Of a stretch of 27,857 bases of DNA, positions 13,848-21,681 are shown piece after piece (position 1 is the first letter of the stretch; each line of letters starts with the position of its first letter). The DNA is from JALHSW01 sp038321755 (GTDB taxonomy: Bacteria; Actinomycetota; Acidimicrobiia; IMCC26256; PALSA-555). Position numbers and translations under genes: made by a program. The stretch spans positions 1 to 27,857 of the forward strand of contig JBBQFJ010000030.1 of assembly GCA_038321755.1 (NCBI GenBank), read 5' to 3'. The notes below the pieces were generated by a model. That model did not search any database and was not told the DNA's origin. It saw only the letters and a program-made list of their open reading frames with translations.

Positions 13848-14531
13848 TCAGACGCGCGTCCCGACCACCAGATAGTCGGGATGGATCCGCCCTCGATCGA
13901 GTCGCACCGTCGTCACGTCGAGCCCTGCTGACGCCAGCTCCGTCGCGAGCACCGCACTCGGCACCTGCTCGACGTGATCGCCCTGGGTGATGCGCAGCAC
14001 CCGCGTCGACACCAGCTCCTGGGCTTCGCTGATCCGGTGCTTCCACGCAGGAGTCGTGTCGAGCTCCTTGATCACGAGCTTCCCGCCCGGCGCCAACACC
14101 TCGGCTGCCGAGGAGACGAGCTGACGCATGCGCTCGCGCCCCAGCAGGTAGAGGACGTCGACGATCGCTATCCCGTCCCACCCCTCGGCGGGACGCGTCG
14201 GGGGCTCCAGCGTCGGGTCCCAGCCGGCCTCGACGTCCACGAGGTGCACGCGCGCACCGAGACCGGCCGAATCCACGGCGGCTCGTGCCGCGACCAGCTT
14301 GTCGCGATCGATGTCGACGCCGGTGATCTCGGGCGTGGGGTGCCGGCTGGCCAGGTACAGGGGGAACAAGCCGTGCCCGCAGCCGACGTCGAGGACGCGA
14401 CGTGCGTCCGCGAGCGCATCCGCGATCGGAGCGAACGGACACGTTCGCCACCGCACGCCGACATGGACACGCACACCGATCGACGCGTCGCGGTACGCAC
14501 GTCGAGCGGCGCGCCCAGCGGCATCGTTCAT
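13848..14531 (-). CDS. Class I SAM-dependent methyltransferase
   Basis: The 227-aa protein has a Rossmann methyltransferase fold. Motif I VLDVGCGHGLFPLYL is at residues 46-60, the acidic residue after strand two is in GVDIDRDK (71-78), and motif IV/post-I elements are WDGIAIVDVLYLL and LAPGGKLVIKELDTTPAWKHR. The N-terminal part (AYRDASIGVRVHVGVRWRTCPFAPI) is the segment that usually shapes the substrate pocket. ATG 14531 is chosen since the longer frame runs into the PIG-V gene without homology; it lies 10 bp after the stop of that gene, so it is probably the last gene of the five-gene glycan/lipid unit. The methyl acceptor is unknown; a sugar, lipid head group or polyprenyl-linked intermediate would fit the context. 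Confidence 0.85.
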   Translation of the reverse strand: MNDAAGRAARRAYRDASIGVRVHVGVRWRTCPFAPIADALADARRVLDVGCGHGLFPLYLASRHPTPEITGVDIDRDKLVAARAAVDSAGLGARVHLVDVEAGWDPTLEPPTRPAEGWDGIAIVDVLYLLGRERMRQLVSSAAEVLAPGGKLVIKELDTTPAWKHRISEAQELVSTRVLRITQGDHVEQVPSAVLATELASAGLDVTTVRLDRGRIHPDYLVVGTRV

Positions 14532-14541
14532 CGAGCAACCA

Positions 14542-15816
14542 TCACGTGAGATACCAGTTCCGCCCGAAGCCGAAGGCGCCGACTGCGAGCAGGACCGCAC
14601 CGCCAACGATCACGACGACGCGCACCCGCCGTCGGTCGGCGATCACCGCGCCGACGAGCGCGAAGAGCGGGAACGCGGCGAGCAGGTACCGGCCCATCCC
14701 CTGGAAGTCCTTCGTCCCGAGCCCCGCGAGCACGACCACGATCGCGGTGTACCCCGCGTACGCGGGTCCGAGGCGACGAGCGATCGCCGGAACGGCGAGG
14801 AGCGCGAGCAGCGTGAGCACCGCTTGGACGACGAGTCCGGCGGTGTATCCGGCATCGGCGCCGTGGAGCAGCTGACCCCCGAACCCGATCTTGAACCAGG
14901 TGTGCGGCCCCTCGGTCTGGTCCCACGCACGCTGGACGGTGACGTACGCGAACGCGTCACCGAAGCGATCGGCCAGCCAGGTCGACCAGGCGATCGGACC
15001 CAGGAGCGCCAGCAGCAGGCCCGCGTCCCTGAGCCGGAACGCACGAAGGCGGATGCGTGCGGGGACGCCGAGACGGGCCAACCGGCCCGATTTCTCCGAG
15101 CGACGAGGCAGACCACCGCGACGTTCGAGGGCGACGAGCACGAGACCGGCAACGACTCCGATCCCGATCGGGCGCGTGACGCCGGCAAGCGCCCCGACCA
15201 CACCGGCGAGGACCGGCTGGTCGCGCTCGACGAGCAGGAAGGCCAGGAGCACCAGTGCGAGGAAGAGCGCGTCCCCGTACCCGGCCCCGAAGAGGAACCA
15301 GCCGTAGGGGTAGACGAGCAGCGCCGCGACGGCCCATCCCGCCACGCGGGCCTCGAAGCGCCCACAGCTCCAGAGCGCGAACATCAGGACCGCTCCGAGT
15401 CCGGCGACCCAGGTGACGAGCGCGGTGGAGATGATCGGGTTGCCGACGACGGAATCGACCGCGCGCACCACGAGCGGGTACCCGGGGAAGAACGCGACGG
15501 ACGACTGCTGCCCCGGGGTGTAGGAGTAGCCGCGCGTCGCGATCTCGACGTACCAGGTGCAGTCGGCGCGACACCATCCCCCGAGCGCACCGGACGCGGG
15601 GTACGGGAGGGTGGGGAACGCGTTCGGGAGCTGGACCGCCAGCGCGACGAGCCCCGTCAGCACCGTCGCGATCGCGACGTAGGCGATCGTGACACCGGTG
15701 AGCAGCTGGCGCAGCGCGCCCGGGCGCTGGACGGGCGCATCCGGCCGCGTCGTCGTGACGTCCTTCGTCGTGACGTCCTTCGTAGTTGCGTCGTCCGGCG
15801 TGCTCGACGTCGCCAC
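14542..15816 (-). CDS. PIG-V-like membrane mannosyltransferase (GT-C fold)
   Basis: The 424-aa protein is a polytopic membrane glycosyltransferase. After a Thr/Asp-rich cytosolic tail (1-35) come about ten hydrophobic segments. The first outward loop holds CRADCTWYVEIATRGYSY (82-99) followed by SVAFFPGYPLVVR (106-118), the pattern of PIG-V family enzymes: an acidic residue before WY, then IAxxGY, then the FFPxYP motif. TWYVEIA/FFPGYP and the large loop RAWDQTEGPHTWF later in the protein suit a lipid-phosphate-sugar-dependent GT-C enzyme that adds mannose outside the membrane. The GTG start lies 9 bp after the deacetylase stop. Two perfect 15-bp repeats encode TTKDV-TTKDV at its N-terminus. 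The neighbouring GT2 could supply its polyprenyl-phosphate-mannose donor. Confidence 0.82.
   Translation of the reverse strand: MATSSTPDDATTKDVTTKDVTTTRPDAPVQRPGALRQLLTGVTIAYVAIATVLTGLVALAVQLPNAFPTLPYPASGALGGWCRADCTWYVEIATRGYSYTPGQQSSVAFFPGYPLVVRAVDSVVGNPIISTALVTWVAGLGAVLMFALWSCGRFEARVAGWAVAALLVYPYGWFLFGAGYGDALFLALVLLAFLLVERDQPVLAGVVGALAGVTRPIGIGVVAGLVLVALERRGGLPRRSEKSGRLARLGVPARIRLRAFRLRDAGLLLALLGPIAWSTWLADRFGDAFAYVTVQRAWDQTEGPHTWFKIGFGGQLLHGADAGYTAGLVVQAVLTLLALLAVPAIARRLGPAYAGYTAIVVVLAGLGTKDFQGMGRYLLAAFPLFALVGAVIADRRRVRVVVIVGGAVLLAVGAFGFGRNWYLT
15752..15781 (-). repeat. 15-bp perfect tandem duplication at the start of the PIG-V-like gene
   Basis: gtcgtgacgtccttc (plus-strand reading) occurs twice head to tail at 15752-15766 and 15767-15781, with a degenerate third unit after it (15782-15796). 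On the coding strand it specifies repeated TTKDV in the cytosolic tail, a place where length change should be tolerated. Confidence 0.9.
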
Positions 15817-15825
15817 GAGGTCGCG

Positions 15826-16692
15826 CTAGCGGCCCGTGCCGGGGCGCACGCCGGAACCGGCATGAGCGACGTCGGCATAGGTCGCGAGCTGGAAGCCTGC
15901 GTCCTGCACCGCCGCTCGCGTCGTCGGCGCCAACAGGGCGGTGACCTCGTCGGCCCACGCGAAGCCCCAACCGGTCGCCTCGAGGTCGGCGTCGCCGGCC
16001 TCCCCCGGGTGGCACACGATGTCGGCGGCCGTGACGCTGGACCTGCCCAGCCGATCGATCGCCTCGTGGAGCACGGCTTCGTGCAGTGCACCGGCTTCGT
16101 CGAGGCCGACGGTCGCGCCCGTGGCCGGGAGCCCGGCGCGCGAGATGCGTCTCGCCAAGCGCGCCGAGAGCGAGCGGATCCCGAGGGCCAGCGGCGAGCG
16201 ACCGCGAGTCCGCGGGATCCTGACGAAACCGATGTCGTCGCGGCGCGCGAGTCGAGCGACGATCCGCGCGACCGACGGCCAGAGGTGGATGTTCTGATGC
16301 GTGTCGAGGTGCGTCAGCTCGAGATCGAGACTGCGCAGCGACTCGATCTGCGCTGCGAACTCGCGCTCGAGGTCGGCCGGGTCGATCGCGCTCAGCGTCG
16401 ACCGGGCGAGGAACTTCCGCCAGGAGGCCGGGAAGTGTCCCTGCTTGTCGACGAGGCTCGGAACCTCACGAGCGGAGAGCAACGGTGGTGCGCCACCGAC
16501 GGCGGTGAGGTGCGCGCCGACACCGAGCCCGGAGTCGCGCAGGCCCATGATCGACGCCGGGAGGGTGGGACCCGTGGCGAGCACCGACGTGCTCGTGACG
16601 ATCCCGTCGGCGCAGGTCCGCAGGATGGCGCGGTCGACACCGGCGGTGAGCCCGAAGTCGTCGGCGTTCACGACAAGGAGCCGCGTCGTCAT
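15826..16692 (-). CDS. ChbG/HpnK (YdjC-like) carbohydrate deacetylase
   Basis: The 288-aa protein belongs to the YdjC/ChbG/HpnK family of metal-dependent deacetylases, which remove acetyl groups from N-acetylated sugars or sugar-lipids. The metal site is visible: NADDFG (residues 9-14, Asp11/Asp12), GAHLT (59-63, His61), THLDTHQNIHL (127-137, His128 and His132) and CHPGE (227-231, His228). The N-terminus MTTRLLVVNADDFG starts directly at the first strand, so the start is well fixed. Its ATG overlaps the stop of the GT2 gene (TGATG), suggesting translational coupling. With a mannose-phosphate-lipid synthase and a PIG-V enzyme next door, a glycolipid or lipid-linked amino sugar is a plausible substrate, but this is inference. 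Confidence 0.9.
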   Translation of the reverse strand: MTTRLLVVNADDFGLTAGVDRAILRTCADGIVTSTSVLATGPTLPASIMGLRDSGLGVGAHLTAVGGAPPLLSAREVPSLVDKQGHFPASWRKFLARSTLSAIDPADLEREFAAQIESLRSLDLELTHLDTHQNIHLWPSVARIVARLARRDDIGFVRIPRTRGRSPLALGIRSLSARLARRISRAGLPATGATVGLDEAGALHEAVLHEAIDRLGRSSVTAADIVCHPGEAGDADLEATGWGFAWADEVTALLAPTTRAAVQDAGFQLATYADVAHAGSGVRPGTGR

Positions 16693-17474
16693 CAGGCCTG
16701 CTCAGGTTCAGGAGGGCGAAGCCGCCGGATCTCCCTCGACATCGAGAACATCTCCCGCAGGATGCCGCGGATCGTGCGCCACGACGACAGCGTGCTCACG
16801 CCGACCGACCGAGCGAAGTAGTCGACGCCGGCCTGGATCACCTTGTGGCCACGACGGTTCGCTCGGGCGATGAGCTCCGCATCGATGAACGAACCCGTGC
16901 TGTGCAGCTCGATGTCGTCGAGCACCTCGCGTCGGATCAGCTTGCAGGCGAAGTTCACGTCGCGGATACGGAGTCGGAGGAGGATGCGGACGAGCGCGTT
17001 GTAGAACGCCGAGTACACGGTGCGCCGGAGCCCTTCGGAGTGGCGGTCCATCCGCCACGCGCTGAGGATGCCCGCGTCGTAGACCTGCAACAGACGCACC
17101 AACCGCGGGAGGTCGAACATGTCGAACGGCAGGTCCGCGTCGGTGTAGAGGACGAGGTCGCCACGAGCGTCGCCGAGACCGGTGCGGATCGACCCGCCGA
17201 GCCCGAGGTTCTGCTCGTGGTGCACGACCCGGATCCGTGGGTCCGCGGCCGATGCCTCGTCGCCGAGCGCGCCGGTCGAGTCGGTGGAGGCGTCGTCGAC
17301 GAGCACGAGCTCGAAGGTGCCGACCGAGCTGTGGTCGACGAGGTGGTCGCAGGCTGCGAGCAGCACGCCGACGGTGGTCGCGAACGAATCCTCTTCGTTC
17401 CACATGGGGATGACCACGCTGAACAACGGGATGGCCCGAGGTGTGAACGCTGCGGTGCCAGCCAAGCCTGTCAC
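16692..17474 (-). CDS. Family 2 glycosyltransferase, polyprenyl-phosphate mannose synthase-like
   Basis: The 260-aa protein has a GT-A fold: FSVVIPMWNEEDS (18-30), LVLVDDASTDST (56-67), the QNLGLGGSIRTGL segment (88-100) and the metal/nucleotide-sugar motif YTDADLPFD (110-118). The later NFACKLIRREVL and GSFIDAELIARANRRG segments are typical of dolichyl/polyprenyl-phosphate sugar synthases (DPM1-like), which transfer mannose or another sugar from a nucleotide donor to a lipid phosphate. It has no C-terminal transmembrane pair. GTG 17474 is chosen because it lies just after the thioesterase stop and 17 residues before the conserved strand; the frame stays open upstream but overlaps the thioesterase. 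A possible AGGCG is the only ribosome-site-like sequence. The C-terminus ends in a basic/proline tail. Confidence 0.85.
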   Translation of the reverse strand: MTGLAGTAAFTPRAIPLFSVVIPMWNEEDSFATTVGVLLAACDHLVDHSSVGTFELVLVDDASTDSTGALGDEASAADPRIRVVHHEQNLGLGGSIRTGLGDARGDLVLYTDADLPFDMFDLPRLVRLLQVYDAGILSAWRMDRHSEGLRRTVYSAFYNALVRILLRLRIRDVNFACKLIRREVLDDIELHSTGSFIDAELIARANRRGHKVIQAGVDYFARSVGVSTLSSWRTIRGILREMFSMSREIRRLRPPEPEQA

Positions 17475-17475
17475 G

Positions 17476-18243
17476 TTACTGTGCGCCTGCTGCCGTGAAC
17501 TCGACCCTCGCGGAGACCCGAACCTCTCCGGCGCACCGGATCCAGCACGAGATGCCGTCGGGATCCGTCTTGGCAACCAGGTCGGGCGCATCACCCGGAT
17601 CGATGGGGGCGCAGTACTCGAGGGTTGCCCGCACCGGATCGTGCGCCTGGCGGGCGAGCAGGTCCTCCACCACGGCCCAGGCGATCGAGTTGTTGACGTG
17701 CCCGAGCACGTCGAGGTCGGTTGCCCGCAACGGCCACGACTCCCCCATGCCGTCTCCCGAGCCAGGTGCCGGGAGACGCAGCCGGCCGCTCACCCGACGA
17801 TCGCCCGCCGAGGAGCCGTAGTGCTCGAAGAACCACGGCTCGAGCGGTGTCGGACGGCCGGCCTCGTCGACGAACACCCACACCGCGACCGACTCGGCCG
17901 CCACCCGATCACCGACGCGGACCGTCGTGCGACGCTCGGCCCAGCGTGGCCCGGTACCGGAGCAGAAGGTCGTGAGCTCGGCAACGTCCCGAAAGCGTGG
18001 GAGACCCGAGCAACGAAGCGCACATCGGCGCAGGACCCACGCGCCGGCGCCGTTGAGCCCGTACTCGTCGCCGTCGTCCGCAGCGACGTCCTGGAGGTAG
18101 CGGGCGAGCGCATCGAGACGAAGACGACCGGACGCCGAGACGTCGCCGAGCCGGACCGGCCGGACGCCCGTATACCGGCGTCCGCCCTCCGGGCAGTCGA
18201 CGAACTCCTCCTGCCTGACATCCACAGCAGCATCGTCGCGCAC
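17476..18243 (-). CDS. Acyl-ACP thioesterase family protein
   Basis: The 255-aa protein is a double-hotdog thioesterase that would release fatty acids from acyl carrier protein, or hydrolyse a related thioester. The first hotdog holds RRYTGVRPVRLGDVSASGRLRLDALARYLQDVAADD, the second SWPLRATDLDVLGHVNNSIAWAVVEDLL, where the D-x-x-x-HVNN motif is the family active-site signature. The length is in the range of bacterial FatA/FatB-like enzymes. The GTG at 18243 is the earliest start before the divergent MMPL gene; GTG codon 7 is an alternative. It stops 1 bp before the GT2 start codon, so it is probably co-transcribed with the glycan genes, hinting at a lipid product. Confidence 0.85.
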   Translation of the reverse strand: MRDDAAVDVRQEEFVDCPEGGRRYTGVRPVRLGDVSASGRLRLDALARYLQDVAADDGDEYGLNGAGAWVLRRCALRCSGLPRFRDVAELTTFCSGTGPRWAERRTTVRVGDRVAAESVAVWVFVDEAGRPTPLEPWFFEHYGSSAGDRRVSGRLRLPAPGSGDGMGESWPLRATDLDVLGHVNNSIAWAVVEDLLARQAHDPVRATLEYCAPIDPGDAPDLVAKTDPDGISCWIRCAGEVRVSARVEFTAAGAQ

Positions 18244-18246
18244 GCC

Positions 18247-18252
18247 TAGCCT
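18247..18252 (+). promoter_or_regulatory. Candidate -10 TAGCCT, leaderless promoter of the MMPL gene
   Basis: TAGCCT ends 8 nt before GTG 18261. Unlike the 10107 and 22091 sites, the reverse strand does not keep a full TANNNT here (it reads TAGGCG), so the element looks one-directional. Confidence 0.55.
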
Positions 18253-18260
18253 GCCAATCC

Positions 18261-20411
18261 GTGGCAGCGCTCCTCGATCGGCTCGGCCGCACAGCGGCTC
18301 GGAGACACCGAATCTTCATCAGCGTCTGGGTGCTCGGCGCGATCGCGATCGCCGCCCTCGCCGTCGCGAGTGGTGGCACCACGTTCGACAACTTCACCAT
18401 CCCGGGGACCCAGTCGCAGCAGGCGATCGACCTCCTCGAGTCTCGATTCCCGGAGCAGTCGGGCGCCGCTGCGACGATCGTGTTCCATGCACCCTCGGGC
18501 ACGCTCACGACCGGAGCGGCCGAAGCCGCGGTCGCGCAGTCGCTGACCGCGGTGAAGGCGCTCCCACAGCAGCCTCAGGTCACGGGGCCGATCCCCGCGA
18601 AGGATCCATCCATCGCGATCGCACAGGTCCAGTACACCCAGCAGGGCCCCGCGCTCGGCGTCGAAGGCTTTGACGCCCTGCAGGCGGCGGTCGCCCCCGC
18701 TCGCGCGGCCGGGGTCCAGGTCGAGTTCGGCGGACCGTTCACCGACTACGCCGAGTCCCCGAAGAGCTCGTCGTCCGATCTCGTCGGCCTGGTGTTCGCG
18801 GTGATCATCCTCATCTTCGCGTTCGGCTCGCTCGTCGCGGCCGGCCTCCCGATCGGCACCGCGCTCCTCGGTCTCGCCGTGGGCATCTCGTCGATCTTGC
18901 TGCTCGCGTCGGTCACCGATGTCGGCACCGCGGCCCCCGAGCTCGCGTCGATGATCGGGCTCGGTGTCGGCATCGACTACTCGCTCTTCATCGTCACGCG
19001 TCATCGCGAGAACCTCGCGTCGGGCATGGAGATGGAAGCGTCGATCGGTCACTCGGTCGCGACCGCGGGCCAGGCGGTGCTGTTCGCCGGGACGACCGTC
19101 GTGATCGCGATCTGCGGTCTCCTCGTCGCGGGCATCCCGTACGTCGCCGTGCTCGGGTTCACCGCCGCAATCGTCGTCGCGGTGATGATGCTCGCCGCCC
19201 TCACGCTGCTCCCGGCGCTGCTCGGCTGGCTCGGACCCCGGATCGACAAGGGCCGCGTGCCCGGGCTGCACCTCGGTCGCCACCACCACGAAGCCGCCCA
19301 GCGCGCCGCGGCAGGCGATGCTCCGACGAAGCCCCCGTTCTGGGAGCGATGGGCGACACTCGTCGCGCGCCACAAGTGGCCGTTCGCGATCGCGAGCATC
19401 CTCGTGCTCCTCACTCTGGCCGCGCCGTTCCTCTGGATCCGGTACGGCGAGGCGGACGACGGCACCGCGCCGGCCGGGTCGACCCAGCGCATCGCCTTCG
19501 ACCTGATCGGTCAGGGCTTCGGGGCCGGCGCGAATGGGCCGCTGGTCGTGGTCGTGACGCTGCCCGCGGGCGAGCAGGTTCCGGCGCAGCTCACCAAGGC
19601 GCTCGCGGCGACGCCGGGCGTCTCCCAGGTGACGCCGCCGCAGCTGAACCCTGCCGGTGACACCGCGGTCATCACGGTCATCCCGACGACGGCCCCCGAC
19701 GCGCAGGCGACGACGGACCTCGTCGATCTGCTCCGCTCGGACACGGTTCCCACTGCGCTCCAGGGCACCGACGCGAACGCCTACGTCGGTGGGATCACCG
19801 CCGCGTTCATCGACATCGGGAACCGCATCGCCGATCGCTTGCCGTACTTCATCGGGCTCGTCGTGCTACTGAGCTTCCTGCTGCTCATGCTCGTGTTCCA
19901 CTCGATCGCGATCCCGGCGACCGCGGCGATCATGAACCTGCTGTCGGTCGGCGCGGCGTACGGCGTCACGGTCGCGGTGTTCCAGTGGGGCTGGGGCCGG
20001 GAGCTGTTCGGGCTCGCGAGCACGATCCCGATCGTCTCGTTCGTCCCGATGATGATGTTCGCGATCCTGTTCGGGCTGTCGATGGACTACCAGGTGTTCC
20101 TGCTCACACGCGTGCGCGAGGAGTACAACAAGTCCGGCGACACGCGCACGGCGGTGGTGCAGGGTGTCTCGCGCACCGCGCGGGTGATCACATCAGCCGC
20201 GCTGATCATGATCGCGGTGTTCCTGAGCTTCGTCGCCAGCCCGATCCCCGAGATCAAGATGTTCGGTCTCGGGCTTGCCGTCGCGGTAGCCGTCGACTCG
20301 ACCATCGTGCGCCTGGTGCTCGTGCCGGCGATCATGGAGATCCTCGGGAAGGCCAACTGGTGGTTCCCGAAGTGGCTCGAGCGGATCCTCCCCAAGATCA
20401 CGATCGAGTAG
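18261..20411 (+). CDS. MMPL family (RND superfamily) membrane transporter
   Basis: The 716-aa protein has the MMPL layout: one N-terminal helix (FISVWVLGAIAIAALAVAS, 19-37), a large external loop to about 170, five helices (173-345), a cytosolic loop rich in His/Arg (LGRHHHEAAQR), a further helix (PFAIASILVLLTLAAPFLW), a second external loop and five final helices. The proton-relay signatures are GLGVGIDYSLFIVTRHREN, with Asp239/Tyr240, and LFGLSMDYQVFLLTRVREEY in the second half. Such proteins export lipids, glycolipids or hydrophobic compounds in actinobacteria. GTG 18261 sits 8 nt after a TAGCCT box. It is divergent from the thioesterase-glycan unit, so it is a candidate exporter for that pathway. 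It ends 7 bp from the convergent acyl-CoA dehydrogenase gene. Confidence 0.92.
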   Translation: MAALLDRLGRTAARRHRIFISVWVLGAIAIAALAVASGGTTFDNFTIPGTQSQQAIDLLESRFPEQSGAAATIVFHAPSGTLTTGAAEAAVAQSLTAVKALPQQPQVTGPIPAKDPSIAIAQVQYTQQGPALGVEGFDALQAAVAPARAAGVQVEFGGPFTDYAESPKSSSSDLVGLVFAVIILIFAFGSLVAAGLPIGTALLGLAVGISSILLLASVTDVGTAAPELASMIGLGVGIDYSLFIVTRHRENLASGMEMEASIGHSVATAGQAVLFAGTTVVIAICGLLVAGIPYVAVLGFTAAIVVAVMMLAALTLLPALLGWLGPRIDKGRVPGLHLGRHHHEAAQRAAAGDAPTKPPFWERWATLVARHKWPFAIASILVLLTLAAPFLWIRYGEADDGTAPAGSTQRIAFDLIGQGFGAGANGPLVVVVTLPAGEQVPAQLTKALAATPGVSQVTPPQLNPAGDTAVITVIPTTAPDAQATTDLVDLLRSDTVPTALQGTDANAYVGGITAAFIDIGNRIADRLPYFIGLVVLLSFLLLMLVFHSIAIPATAAIMNLLSVGAAYGVTVAVFQWGWGRELFGLASTIPIVSFVPMMMFAILFGLSMDYQVFLLTRVREEYNKSGDTRTAVVQGVSRTARVITSAALIMIAVFLSFVASPIPEIKMFGLGLAVAVAVDSTIVRLVLVPAIMEILGKANWWFPKWLERILPKITIE

Positions 20412-20418
20412 CTCCGGC

Positions 20419-21681
20419 TCAGGAGACTCGCAGGTCCTTGAAGGGCGTGGTCTTGTCGGGACCCGGCTCCTTCGGGAGCCCGAGCGCACGCTCGCCGATG
20501 ATGTTCTTCTGGATCTCGTCGCTCCCGCCGTAGATCGACGGCGCCGGCGCGAAGAGCGTCATCTCCTGGACGACGCCGCTGCCCGTCGTCGACTCACCCA
20601 TCAGCATCCCCTCGGGTCCGAGGATCTCCGGGCCGAGGTCGCGCGTGAGGCGCGTGATCCGGCTCATGAGGAGCTTGGCGAGGTTGCCGGCGGGCCCGAG
20701 ATCGCGCCCGGCGGCGCGGGCCGCCTTGAGGCGCAACGAGGTCATACGACCGATCTCGTTCAGCGTGTAGAGCTCCGAGAGCTTCTGGCGGATGACCGGG
20801 TCCTGCGCGCGCCCGAGCTTCTCGGCGAGGTCGCGGAACATCCCGTAGGACCCGCCGAACGCGCTGGGCTGCACGGAGCGACCACTGCCGACACCGCTCG
20901 CGATGTCGCCCGCCCGCATGGCCAGCGCACCGGTCTTGTGGCCGGGGAACGCCGCGCCGCCTGCGCCGCTCCCCCCACCGCCGAGGCCGGCGCGCTCGAA
21001 GGCGTGCGTCGTGTTCGCGACTGCCCAGCCGTTGTTCAGACCACCTATCTGCGCGTCGTTCGAGACGCGCGCGCCGTCGAGGAACACCTCGCTGAAGAGC
21101 GCGCGGCCCGTCATCTCGCGGAGTGGCCGCACCTCGACGCCGGGCTGGTCCATCGAGAACGCGAAGTAGCTGATGCCCTGATGCTTGGGTGCATCGGGAT
21201 CGGTGCGCGCGAGCAGCATGCCGAGATCCGCGACCTGGCCCCCCGACGTCCAGACCTTCTGTCCGGTGATCACCCACTCGTCGCCGTCGCGCTCGGCCTT
21301 CGTCTGGAGGCTCGCGAGGTCGGAGCCGGCACCGGGCTCACTGAAGAGCTGGCACCAGGCCTCTTGCCCGTTCACGATCGGTGGCAGGTAGCGATCCCGC
21401 TGCTCGGGCGTGCCGTGGGTGTAGATCGTGGGCCCGGCGAGCAGGATGCCGAGCCCGGCCGGGCCACCCACGGAGCCGGCCGTTCGGATCTCCTCCGCGA
21501 GGACGCGCGCCAGGTCGCCCGGAAAGCCTCGGCCGAGCGCCGTCTCGGGCCAGGTGGGCACCGCCCACCGGCCGTCGGCGAGACGCTGCCACCACTGGGC
21601 GACGGTCAGGTCCGGGTCCCACTGGTCGGCGAGGAAGGCGCGGACCTCGTCGCGCACAGCTTCGGGCGTGACCTCGGTCAT
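20419..21681 (-). CDS. Acyl-CoA dehydrogenase family flavoprotein
   Basis: The 420-aa protein has the full ACAD fold: an N-terminal helical domain (with WAVPTWPETALGRGF at 39-53), the FAD-binding beta domain (CQLFSEPGAGSDLASLQTKAERDGDEWVITGQKVWTSG signature, 110-147) and a C-terminal helical domain. A Gly-rich insertion (GLGGGGSGAGGAAFPG, 232-247) lies at the start of the C-terminal domain. At the usual catalytic-base position, where many ACADs have YEGT, this protein has YGGSDEIQKNIIGERALGLPKEPG, so Gly385 replaces the glutamate. This variant is seen in actinobacterial FadE proteins that use another base or act on unusual (sterol- or branched-type) CoA esters. Its ATG overlaps the arsC stop (ATGA), so the pair is translationally coupled. 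Confidence 0.9.
   Translation of the reverse strand: MTEVTPEAVRDEVRAFLADQWDPDLTVAQWWQRLADGRWAVPTWPETALGRGFPGDLARVLAEEIRTAGSVGGPAGLGILLAGPTIYTHGTPEQRDRYLPPIVNGQEAWCQLFSEPGAGSDLASLQTKAERDGDEWVITGQKVWTSGGQVADLGMLLARTDPDAPKHQGISYFAFSMDQPGVEVRPLREMTGRALFSEVFLDGARVSNDAQIGGLNNGWAVANTTHAFERAGLGGGGSGAGGAAFPGHKTGALAMRAGDIASGVGSGRSVQPSAFGGSYGMFRDLAEKLGRAQDPVIRQKLSELYTLNEIGRMTSLRLKAARAAGRDLGPAGNLAKLLMSRITRLTRDLGPEILGPEGMLMGESTTGSGVVQEMTLFAPAPSIYGGSDEIQKNIIGERALGLPKEPGPDKTTPFKDLRVS

Noticed and set aside
14299..16821. 840-aa open frame on the plus strand opposite the PIG-V and deacetylase genes
   Set aside because: Composition (Arg, Glu, Asp, Gly) is that of a shadow frame; both opposite-strand genes have clear catalytic motifs.
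18243..18252. Considered as a fourth bidirectional -10 element between the thioesterase and MMPL genes
   Set aside because: The plus-strand TAGCCT is good, but the reverse reading is TAGGCG, which lacks the final T, and it overlaps the thioesterase start codon region.
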